A stretch of 64,000 bases of DNA. Source: Anaeromyxobacter sp. Fw109-5. GTDB lineage: Bacteria; Myxococcota; Myxococcia; Myxococcales; Anaeromyxobacteraceae. The stretch spans positions 1,674,001 through 1,738,000 of the forward strand of contig NC_009675.1 in assembly GCF_000017505.1 (NCBI RefSeq), given 5' to 3'. Each line of letters begins with the position of its first letter. Within the stretch, counting starts at the first letter, position 1. Below are positions 44,336 through 50,780 of the stretch, in pieces. The notes under the pieces are model-generated. The model saw only the letters and a list, made by a program, of their open reading frames with translations, made no database searches and was not told the DNA's origin. The translations under genes were made by a program, and so were the position numbers.

Positions 44336-44362
44336 GCTCGCCCTGAGCCTGTCGAAGGGCGA
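44336..44362 (-). repeat. Dispersed palindromic repeat, copy 1
   Basis: On the minus strand this reads TCGCCCTTCGACAGGCTCAG plus GGCGA, 25 bases identical to the copy at 54773-54797. The ends (TCGCCCT/AGGGCGA) form a 7-bp stem. It borders the IS5-type fragment. From memory, this CTTCGACAGGCTCAGG motif is scattered through many high-GC genomes. Confidence 0.7.
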
Positions 44363-44363
44363 T

Positions 44364-44459
44364 CGGCGCGACCGTTTTCGCCCAGCCGAAGATCTCCTCG
44401 ACGCGCTTCCGGATGCGCTGGCTCACCGCGTACCCGCGGTGCCGCGTCGTCCGGCCATC
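44364..44459 (-). pseudogene. IS5-family transposase fragment
   Basis: About 32 residues on the minus strand (GRTTRHRGYAVSQRIRKRVE followed by EIFGWAKTVA) match the C-terminal end of IS5-type DDE transposases, including the catalytic Glu in RKRVEEIFGW. The rest of the transposase is absent on both sides, so it is a scrap left by an insertion and deletion inside the left module. Confidence 0.7.
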
Positions 44460-44460
44460 G

Positions 44461-44745
44461 CGGACGTCGAAGCGCGTTTCGCCTCGAACCTCGTCAAGAG
44501 GGCAACGTTCACCCGCCGCAACTGGGACTCGCGTGGCTCGCAAGCGCTGTCGCTGGAGATAGCAGGGACTCTAAGTGAATGTCGCGAGATGGTTGTGCGA
44601 CCTTTCTCGGACCTGCCCCGCCCGCTCCCCAGTCCTCGCGTCGACGGCGACGAAGACCCGCCCGTGCGACGCGCGAGGCGCGCCGGGAAGGAAACCGAGC
44701 GCTTCTCCCCTCGATGCCCGAGCCCCTCTCCGTCGATCCGCGACA
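44461..44745. repeat. Direct repeat, copy of about 46338-46620
   Basis: The segments share runs such as CGTTTCGCCTCGAACCTCGT and GGCGCTTCTCCCCTCGATGC-like blocks (44700 and 46578 regions). They are the right flank of the two modules and each runs into a hexanucleotide array. No supportable gene was found in either copy. Confidence 0.75.
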
Positions 44746-44794
44746 CCCCGACCCCGACGCCGACCCCGCCCTCGACCCCGACCCCGCCCTCGAC
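44746..44794. repeat. Hexanucleotide satellite array 2 (CCCCGA/CCCTCGA units)
   Basis: About eight tandem hexamers of the form CCCCGA, CGCCGA and CCCTCGA. It separates the left degenerate module from the right element and ends five bases before the element's left terminal repeat. Confidence 0.85.
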
Positions 44795-44992
44795 GCTTGT
44801 CATTCGTCACATCGGCTCGCGCTGGACTCGGGACGAGGTGCCGACCGCGCGCCCGCGGTGGGCACGCGCGAGGGAGCGGTACGAGCCAGGGAAAGCGGCC
44901 TACGAGGGGGCCGGAGGGCCGGCGTCGCCGCGCGTCCGCCGCGTCGCCGGAAGGCGCTGCGGTCGGCATTGCTCCCGTTCCGCCGACCGCGG

Positions 44993-46165
44993 TCACGTTG
45001 CCCACAAGCCCTGCTGAATGGCAGCTGGCGCGGCGCCGGCGTACCCCGTCCGCTCGGAGGCGCTCTCACGCCGGAAACGATCCATGTGCTCGCGCCCGTA
45101 GGTCTGTTCGGCGTGCAACAGGTTGTGCGACCTGCAGGCCAGTCTGAGGTTCTCGACCGTCGAGGGTCCGCCCAGGGCCTGCGGGTGGATGTGGTCGAGC
45201 TCCAGCTGCCAGCGGCTGTTGCAGCGCCGCCTGTCCGGAGCGACCCAGGCGCAGCGTCCACCGTCGCGCTTCCAGACCTCGCGCCGCACTGCCGCCGGGA
45301 TCGTGCTCGTGGGCGCGACGGGCTCGGCAGAGGGCCGTGGGTCCCGGTCCGCCTTCCGCTGACGCTGCAGCTGCGGCGCGACCGCGCCCTTGCGCTTGCC
45401 GTGCTTCTCGACGGCGCAGCGGATGGCCTCGCGGAGCACCGCCGCGAGATCGCCGTCCGGGATCTTGTGCGAGAGCAGCGCGGTGAGCGTCTCGAGGTCC
45501 TCCTTGCAGGACGCGTCGATGGTGACCCGCAGCGACCAGTCGCTCTCGCTCACCGCACGGGTCTCCGCCCGCGCCTTCGGGCGAGGCGGGTCGAGTGGGC
45601 GGAAACCGTGGCCGGCGACCCACCAGCAGCCGCCCGAGGCACGGGGATCGCCTCCTGCGGCTCGGCAGGTCGGGCATCCACTGCCGCCAGCGGCAGCGCC
45701 AGGGCGCTCGCGGCTGGAGCGCGGTCGGGCAGCTTGCGCAGGCCCGCCCGCGGAGCGGTGCGCGCCTGGAGCGAGGCGACGAGGTGATCCACCTCGGCCT
45801 TGGTGCGGTAGGCGGCCCCGGGCGACGAGGTCGGGCAGGTTCTCCTCGGTCAGCACCTGGCCGAGCAGCTGGACGGTGGAGATGCAAAGGCGGCCATCCC
45901 GCAGGGCGCCCTCGAGGCTGGGGAACCGGCGCAGCACCCGCATCGCCTGGATGCGTCGCCCGGCCGCGCCCTCGCGAAGGTGGAGCACCTCCAGGCAATA
46001 CGCCCAGAGCGAGGGGTAGCCGGCGTCCACGTACGCGCGGCGGCGATCGAACTCCTCGAGGTGGAGGAGGAACTCGACCTGGACGTCGCGCTCCTCGCCG
46101 GCGAGCTCGCGCAGGCGCTGGGCGAGCAGGGTCGAGTCGGGGGCGGAAGGGGCGACAGCGGGCAT
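44993..46165 (-). CDS. DUF222-type HNH endonuclease with a compensated double frameshift
   Basis: The frame encodes 390 residues. The N-terminal part (1-114; LLAQRLRELAGEERDVQVEF, GYPSLWAYCLEVLHLREGAA) is the DUF222-like helical domain. The C-terminal part has an HNH nuclease: Cys in GRCAWVAPDRRRC, ELDHIHPQALGGPSTVENLR and LACRSHNLLHAEQTYG. The middle (about residues 115-190) does not resemble the family in this frame. Another frame over the same bases gives YRTKAEVDHLVASLQA and LRKLPDRAPA, which do. So one indel near 45815-45825 and a second near 45600 cancel each other. The gene may still be active with an altered linker or be decaying. A strong AGGAGGTG site precedes ATG 46165. Confidence 0.75.
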   Translation of the reverse strand: MPAVAPSAPDSTLLAQRLRELAGEERDVQVEFLLHLEEFDRRRAYVDAGYPSLWAYCLEVLHLREGAAGRRIQAMRVLRRFPSLEGALRDGRLCISTVQLLGQVLTEENLPDLVARGRLPHQGRGGSPRRLAPGAHRSAGGPAQAARPRSSRERPGAAAGGSGCPTCRAAGGDPRASGGCWWVAGHGFRPLDPPRPKARAETRAVSESDWSLRVTIDASCKEDLETLTALLSHKIPDGDLAAVLREAIRCAVEKHGKRKGAVAPQLQRQRKADRDPRPSAEPVAPTSTIPAAVRREVWKRDGGRCAWVAPDRRRCNSRWQLELDHIHPQALGGPSTVENLRLACRSHNLLHAEQTYGREHMDRFRRESASERTGYAGAAPAAIQQGLWAT

Positions 46166-46185
46166 GGTGCACCTCCTTGTGCACC
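46166..46185 (-). promoter_or_regulatory. Hairpin presenting the Shine-Dalgarno site of the HNH gene
   Basis: A perfect 7-bp inverted repeat (GGTGCAC 46166-46172, GTGCACC 46179-46185) encloses six bases. In the HNH mRNA the loop reads AAGGAG, the ribosome binding site, and the stem abuts the ATG. Translation may therefore depend on RNA structure. Confidence 0.6.
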
Positions 46186-46661
46186 GTTCGTAACACGCGA
46201 TTTGCGGCTCTCCTGGAACGCACCAGGCTCGCGCCTGCGCCGCGTTCCGGGCCCGCCCCTTCGCCATCCACGCGGTGCGCCGGACGCGCACGGTCCGACC
46301 TGCCTGCGCTCGCGAGGAGCGTGCTCTCGACGTGCCGCGGACGTCGAAGCACGTTTCGCCTCGAACCTCGTCAAGAGGGCAACGTTCACCCACCGTAACT
46401 GGGCTCGCGTGGCTCGCAAGAGCTATCGCTGGAGATAGCAAGGACTATGAGTGAATGCCGCCGTCGGCCGAGCGTGCGCGCAACTTCCTCGGACCTGCTC
46501 TGCCCGCACGTCCAGTCCTCGCGCCGACGGCGACGAAGACCCGCCGCGTGCCATGCCCGAGGCGCGCCGGGAACCGGGCGCTTCTCCCCTCGATGCCCGA
46601 GCCCTCTGCGTCGAGCGGCGCCACACAACCCCGCGCGCGCGCGCGCGTGCTGTCGCCGTGG
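46186..46661. other. Non-coding right flank of the HNH element
   Basis: No supportable gene was seen in these roughly 475 bases. They contain the probable HNH promoter region (TTACGA on the minus strand near 46190), the direct repeat shared with the left module, and an alternating CG tract at 46632-46647 (eight CG dinucleotides) that could adopt Z-form DNA. Confidence 0.55.
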
Positions 46662-46679
46662 GATGTGACGAATGAAGAG

Positions 46680-47047
<368 letters not shown>

Positions 47048-47091
47048 GTTCGCCTCGATCCGGGCCTCGGGTCACCCCATCGGCCTGCCTG

Positions 47092-47121
47092 TTGACTCAG
47101 CGCCCCCCGGTTCCTTAGGTT
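47092..47121 (+). promoter_or_regulatory. Promoter of the miaB operon
   Basis: TTGACT at 47092-47097, an 18-base spacer and TAGGTT at 47116-47121. The GTG of miaB follows after nine bases, giving a leader of at most about two bases. The promoter starts 45 bases after satellite array 3. Confidence 0.5.
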
Positions 47122-47130
47122 CCGCCGGCC

Positions 47131-48513
47131 GTGACCGACCTCGTCTCGCTGTCGCCCAAGCCCGCTTCCGCGCCCGGCACCCGCCCGGCCGCCGCCCGCA
47201 AGGTCTACGTCCACACCTTCGGCTGCCAGATGAACGCGTCGGACTCCGACCGGATGATCGAGCTGCTCGGCCGCCACGCCTTCGCGCGCGCGGAGACCCC
47301 GGACGACGCAGATCTCATCCTCCTCAACACCTGCGCCGTGCGCGAGAAGGCGGAGCAGAAGCTCCTCTCCGCCCTCGGGCGCTACCGCGAGGTGAAGGCG
47401 CGGCGCGGCGCGCTCATCGCGGTGTCGGGCTGCGTCGCGCAGCAGGAGAAGGATCGGCTCCTCGCGCGCGTCCCGTACGTGGACTTCGTGTTCGGGCCCG
47501 ACAACATCGGGAAGCTGCCGGAGATGGTCGCCCGCGCCGAGCGCGAGCGGTTCGCCGAGACCGGCTGGATGGACTCGCAGGATTACGTCTTCCCGCAGGC
47601 CGATCCCGAGGCCGCGCGCGGCCGCCCGACCGCCTTCGTCACCGCGATGAAGGGCTGCGACAACGTCTGCGCGTTCTGCATCGTCCCGCACACCCGCGGC
47701 CGCGAGGTGTCGCGCGCCTTCCCCGAGATCGTGGCCGAGTGCGCCTCGCTCGCCGAGGTGGGGGTGCGGGAGGTCACCCTCATCGGCCAGAACGTCAACT
47801 CCTACGCCGGCGGCTGCACCTTCGCGGAGCTGCTCCGGCGCGTCGCCGCCGTCCCGGGGATCGCGCGGATCCGCTTCACCACGAGCCACCCGCACGATCT
47901 CTCGGACGCGCTCGTCGCGGTGTTCCGCGACGAGCCGAAGGTGATGCCCCACTTCCACCTGCCGGTGCAGTCCGGCTCGGACGCGGTGCTCGCCCGCATG
48001 CGCCGCGACTACACGGTGGCGGAGTACCTCGACCGCTTCGACCGCCTGCGCGCGGCGCGCCCGGGCATCGCGATCACCACCGACTTCATCGTCGGCTTCC
48101 CCGGCGAGGGGGAGGCGGACTTCGAGGGCTCGCTGGCGCTCCTCGAGCGCGCGCGCTTCGAGCAGAGCTTCAGCTTCCTCTTCAGCCCGCGCCCGAAGAC
48201 CGTGGCGAACCTGCGGCTCGGCACCGCGCCGGAGTGGCAGGAGATCCCGAGGGCCGTGGCGGTGGAGCGCCTCGAGCGGCTCCAGGCGGCGCAGCGGCGG
48301 ATCGCCGCGGCGGCCCTCGCGGCCGAGCTGGGCAAGGTCGTCGAGGTCCTCGTCGAGGGCGCCTCCGACGAGCCAGGCGAGCGGCTCGGCCGGACGCCCG
48401 AGAACCGCGTCGTGCACCTCGCCGCGGACGAGGCGGGGGCGCCGACCGGCGCGCTCGTGCGCGCCCGGATCACCCGCGCGGGCGGCAGCTCTCTGTCCGG
48501 AACGCCGGCGTGA
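47131..48513 (+). CDS. miaB: tRNA-2-methylthio-N6-dimethylallyladenosine synthase
   Basis: MiaB adds a methylthio group to i6A37 of tRNAs reading UNN codons. The 460-residue protein has an N-terminal UPF0004 domain (VYVHTFGCQMNASDSDRMIE, LLNTCAVREKAEQKLLSALG, SGCVAQQEKD) with three cluster Cys. The radical SAM core has Cys-x3-Cys-x2-Cys in MKGCDNVCAFCIVPHTRGRE, and a C-terminal TRAM domain completes it. All are standard for MiaB rather than MtaB or RimO. GTG start without Shine-Dalgarno; a promoter ends nine bases upstream. Its stop overlaps the VanZ-like start (GTGA), beginning a chain of four overlapping genes. Assignment secure. Confidence 0.95.
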   Translation: MTDLVSLSPKPASAPGTRPAAARKVYVHTFGCQMNASDSDRMIELLGRHAFARAETPDDADLILLNTCAVREKAEQKLLSALGRYREVKARRGALIAVSGCVAQQEKDRLLARVPYVDFVFGPDNIGKLPEMVARAERERFAETGWMDSQDYVFPQADPEAARGRPTAFVTAMKGCDNVCAFCIVPHTRGREVSRAFPEIVAECASLAEVGVREVTLIGQNVNSYAGGCTFAELLRRVAAVPGIARIRFTTSHPHDLSDALVAVFRDEPKVMPHFHLPVQSGSDAVLARMRRDYTVAEYLDRFDRLRAARPGIAITTDFIVGFPGEGEADFEGSLALLERARFEQSFSFLFSPRPKTVANLRLGTAPEWQEIPRAVAVERLERLQAAQRRIAAAALAAELGKVVEVLVEGASDEPGERLGRTPENRVVHLAADEAGAPTGALVRARITRAGGSSLSGTPA

Positions 48514-48908
48514 CCAACCGCACGCGCACGGCGCTCCTCGCCTCGGCTGCGACCGCCTGGGCCGCGCTCATCTTCTGGGCCTCGTCTCAGCCGAACCCCT
48601 TTCCCCAGCTGCCGCGCGGCCTCTTCGACCACGACAAGCTCCTGCACGCGAGCGCCTACGCGGTGCTCGGCGCGCTCGTCCGCGGCGCGCTCGGCGGCGC
48701 CCGGCTCCGGCCCTGGATGGCGCTCGCGGCGACCGTGGCGGTGGGCACCGCTTACGGCGCCTCGGACGAGCTCCACCAGGCCTTCGTGCCCAACCGCTCG
48801 GCCGATCCGGGGGACCTCGCGGCCGACGCGCTCGGCGCCGCCGCGGGCGCGGCGGTGGCTTCCCTCATCTTGCGGCGTGTGGGGGCGCGGGCTAGCATCC
48901 GCGGCTGA
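48510..48908 (+). CDS. VanZ-like membrane protein
   Basis: The 132-residue protein has about four hydrophobic segments and the VanZ pattern: ALIFWASSQPNPFPQLP, then HDKLLHASAYAVLGALVRGA with conserved Asp/Lys/His, and GASDELHQAFVPNRSADPGD (the DExHQ.F.P.R motif) before a final helix. VanZ itself gives low-level teicoplanin resistance, but most members are of unknown function, so no resistance is implied. GTG 48510 overlaps the miaB stop, and the stop overlaps the ATG of the next gene by one base. Family clear, role unknown. Confidence 0.82.
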   Translation: MTNRTRTALLASAATAWAALIFWASSQPNPFPQLPRGLFDHDKLLHASAYAVLGALVRGALGGARLRPWMALAATVAVGTAYGASDELHQAFVPNRSADPGDLAADALGAAAGAAVASLILRRVGARASIRG

Positions 48909-49435
48909 TGCCCATCATCGCGCCGTACGCCGGGCGGGCGCCCCGCCTGCACGCGTCCGTGTTCGTGGCGGAGAACGCGGTCGTGGTCGGCGACGTGGAG
49001 GTGGGCGAGGGCTCCTCCATCTGGTTCGGGACGGTCGTCCGCGGTGACGTGAACCACGTCCGCATCGGCGCGCGCACGAACCTCCAGGACCTCACCGTGG
49101 TCCACGTCACCACGGCCACGCACCCGACGGTGATCGGCGACGACGTGACCGTCGGTCATCGCGCGGTGCTGCACGGCTGCACCATCCGCGACCGCTGCCT
49201 CGTCGGGATCGGCGCCATCGTGATGGACGGGGCGGTCGTCGGGCCGGACGCGATGGTCGGCGCCGGCGCGCTGGTCGCGCCCGGGACCGTCGTCCCGCCC
49301 GGCACGCTGGTGCTGGGATCGCCCGCGAAGCCGCGGCGGGAGCTGACGCCCGAGGAGCTTGCGTTCCTCCGAACGTCGGCGGAGCGGTACGCCGGATACG
49401 CCGCCCGCCATCGCGGCGGAGGGGGTGGGGCATGA
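48908..49435 (+). CDS. Gamma-class carbonic anhydrase-like hexapeptide protein
   Basis: The 175-residue protein is a left-handed beta helix of hexapeptide repeats (VVVGDVEVGEGSSIWFGTVV, VRIGARTNLQDLTVVHVTTA, VTVGHRAVLHGCTIRDRCLV, IGAIVMDGAVVGPDAMVGAG). It carries the Arg-Gly-Asp and metal-ligand His pattern of the YrdA/CaiE/gamma carbonic anhydrase family, including His in VVHVTT, TVGHRAVLHG. A C-terminal helix (LRTSAERYAGYAARH) packs on the trimer. Whether it hydrates CO2 is not evident. It overlaps both neighbours (TGATG and ATGA), so it is made as part of the miaB transcript. Confidence 0.9.
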   Translation: MPIIAPYAGRAPRLHASVFVAENAVVVGDVEVGEGSSIWFGTVVRGDVNHVRIGARTNLQDLTVVHVTTATHPTVIGDDVTVGHRAVLHGCTIRDRCLVGIGAIVMDGAVVGPDAMVGAGALVAPGTVVPPGTLVLGSPAKPRRELTPEELAFLRTSAERYAGYAARHRGGGGGA

Positions 49436-49893
49436 CGGCGTTCGAGGCGCTGAAGCGCACGGCCCTGTTCGGCGACTTCACCGAGACCGGCCTCAGGATC
49501 TTCGCGGGCATCGCGGTGGAGAAGGCCATCCCCGCCGGCACCCCGCTGTTCGTCGAGAACATGGTCGGCGAGTCGCTCTTCATCGTGAAGTCGGGCACGG
49601 TGCGCATCACGCAGCGCACCGCGGAGGGCGAGAAGGAGCTCGCCGTGGTGGGCGCCGGCGAGCACCTGGGCGAGCTCGCGCTGCTCGGCCGGAGCGTGCG
49701 GCTCGTGTCCGCGGTCGCCGCCACCGCCTGCGAGGTGCTGGAGCTCACGCAGCGCGACTTCGTCCGCCTCCAGCCTCAGAAGCCGCAGGCCTGCCTCAAG
49801 CTGGCGCTCGCCATCGCGAGCGACCTCGCCACGAAGGTCACCGAGAATCGGGACACGCTGCGGGAGCTCGCGGCGCGGGCCCGATCCGGCTAG
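49432..49893 (+). CDS. Cyclic nucleotide-binding domain protein without output domain
   Basis: The 153-residue protein is a single cNMP-binding beta roll: LFGDFTETGLRIFAGIAVEK, then VGESLFIVKSGTVRI, and the phosphate-binding cassette GEHLGELALLGRSVRLVSAV with the Gly-Glu-Leu and Arg residues. A C-terminal helix (ACLKLALAIASDLATKVTEN) follows but no helix-turn-helix, so it is not a CRP-type transcription factor. It probably modulates another protein. ATGA overlap with the preceding gene. The 163-base gap after it has no recognised feature apart from the dedA ribosome site. Confidence 0.85.
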   Translation: MTAFEALKRTALFGDFTETGLRIFAGIAVEKAIPAGTPLFVENMVGESLFIVKSGTVRITQRTAEGEKELAVVGAGEHLGELALLGRSVRLVSAVAATACEVLELTQRDFVRLQPQKPQACLKLALAIASDLATKVTENRDTLRELAARARSG

Positions 49894-50056
49894 GTGCCGA
49901 TCGCTCCCTCGGCCGTCTCTCCGCGCGACGGCGGGAAGGGCCGGCGTGCGCCCTTCGTTCCTCGTCCGGGGTCCACGCGCCGCGAGCGCGGAAGCTGCGC
50001 TGAGCGCGTGACGCGCCGGGCGGTTTCGAGGTAATTCGAGGGGGACGAGACACCGG

Positions 50057-50737
50057 ATGCTCGAACGCCTGGTCGCTATCCTGGGAGGCCACTCCCTCCA
50101 CGTCGGGTACGGCGTCGTGTTCCTCATCCTGCTGCTCTGCGGCTTCGGCCTGCCCATGCCCGAGGACATCGTCCTCGTGACCGGCGGGGTGCTGGCCTGG
50201 TTCGCCTCCGACCTGAGCCACGCCACCTTCTCCGGGATGATCCGAGATCGGGGCTTCCTCACGATGGTGCTGGTCGGGCTCGCCGGCATCCTGGCGGGGG
50301 ACTCGGTCATCTTCATGGCGGGCCGGCGCTACGGCGCGCGGGTGGCGGACTTCCGGCCCCTGCGCCGCATCATCACGCCGGAGAAGCTGCAGCTCGTGGA
50401 GCGGAAGATCCGCACGCGCGGCAACGTGGTCGTGCTGTTCGCGCGGTTCCTGCCCGGCCTGCGCGCCCCCACGTTCTTCACCGTCGGGCACGCCCGGATG
50501 CCGTACTGGGAGTTCCTGCTCTTCGACGGCGTCGCCGCGCTCGTCTCCGCGCCGCTGTGGGTGTGCGTCGGCTTCTGGTTCGGCTCGGACCTGCACGCGG
50601 CGGCCCGCGTCGCGGCGCGGTTCTCGAACTACATCCTGATCGGCGTCGCCGTCGTGATCGTCGCCTTGGTGTTCCGCTGGGCGCAAGGGCGTCGCGGCGC
50701 CCCGCCCGCCCTCGCGTCCGAGGCGGAGCGGGAGTGA
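50057..50737 (+). CDS. DedA-family membrane protein
   Basis: The 226-residue protein has five to six membrane helices and the DedA/SNARE-associated signature: FGLPMPEDIVLVTGGVLAWF, GLAGILAGDSVIFMAGRRYG, and ARFLPGLRAPTFFTVGHARM with the conserved Arg/Pro-Gly-x-Arg-x-Pro motif. Members of this family act in undecaprenyl phosphate or phospholipid recycling and proton homeostasis. GAGGGGGACGAG lies about ten bases before the ATG as the ribosome site. It is convergent with the PilZ-Hsp70 gene. Family secure, lipid substrate inferred. Confidence 0.9.
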   Translation: MLERLVAILGGHSLHVGYGVVFLILLLCGFGLPMPEDIVLVTGGVLAWFASDLSHATFSGMIRDRGFLTMVLVGLAGILAGDSVIFMAGRRYGARVADFRPLRRIITPEKLQLVERKIRTRGNVVVLFARFLPGLRAPTFFTVGHARMPYWEFLLFDGVAALVSAPLWVCVGFWFGSDLHAAARVAARFSNYILIGVAVVIVALVFRWAQGRRGAPPALASEAERE

Positions 50738-50780
50738 CCGGACCGACCGGACGCTGAAGCGAGGCGCCCAGGCCGCCGGG

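Larger units (their letters stand above)
43900..44745. mobile_element. Degenerate copy of the HNH module (left module)
   Basis: This stretch is a shortened, diverged copy of the element at 44800-46675. Its left end, TCATTCATCACATG (43900-43913), matches 12 of 14 bases of that element's terminal repeat. Bases 43907-44175 correspond to 44807-45075 (the 3' part and downstream flank of the HNH gene), 44190-44300 correspond to about 45605-45720 (its middle), and 44461-44745 correspond to about 46338-46620. The HNH domain and the 5' half of the gene are missing, and an IS5-type transposase fragment fills the second gap. A matching right terminal repeat was not found before array 2. Confidence 0.65.
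44800..46675. mobile_element. Putative HNH-carrying element with 14-bp terminal inverted repeats
   Basis: TCATTCGTCACATC at 44800-44813 and its exact reverse complement GATGTGACGAATGA at 46662-46675 bound about 1.88 kb. Outside both ends lie hexanucleotide satellite arrays (array 2 on the left, array 3 on the right). Inside is a single HNH endonuclease gene on the minus strand with about 0.5 kb of non-coding right flank. A diverged tandem copy lies directly to the left. The structure looks like an element inserted within satellite DNA. The mechanism is unknown: no transposase is encoded, so the HNH enzyme itself or a helper would have to act. Confidence 0.55.

Noticed and set aside
44583-44800. 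Coding sequence in the right flank shared by both modules
   Set aside because: Frames on the two copies are not the same and contain different stops. No start with ribosome site and no recognisable domain was seen.
48510-48908. Glycopeptide resistance gene from the VanZ similarity
   Set aside because: The family is widespread and mostly unrelated to resistance; no van genes are nearby.
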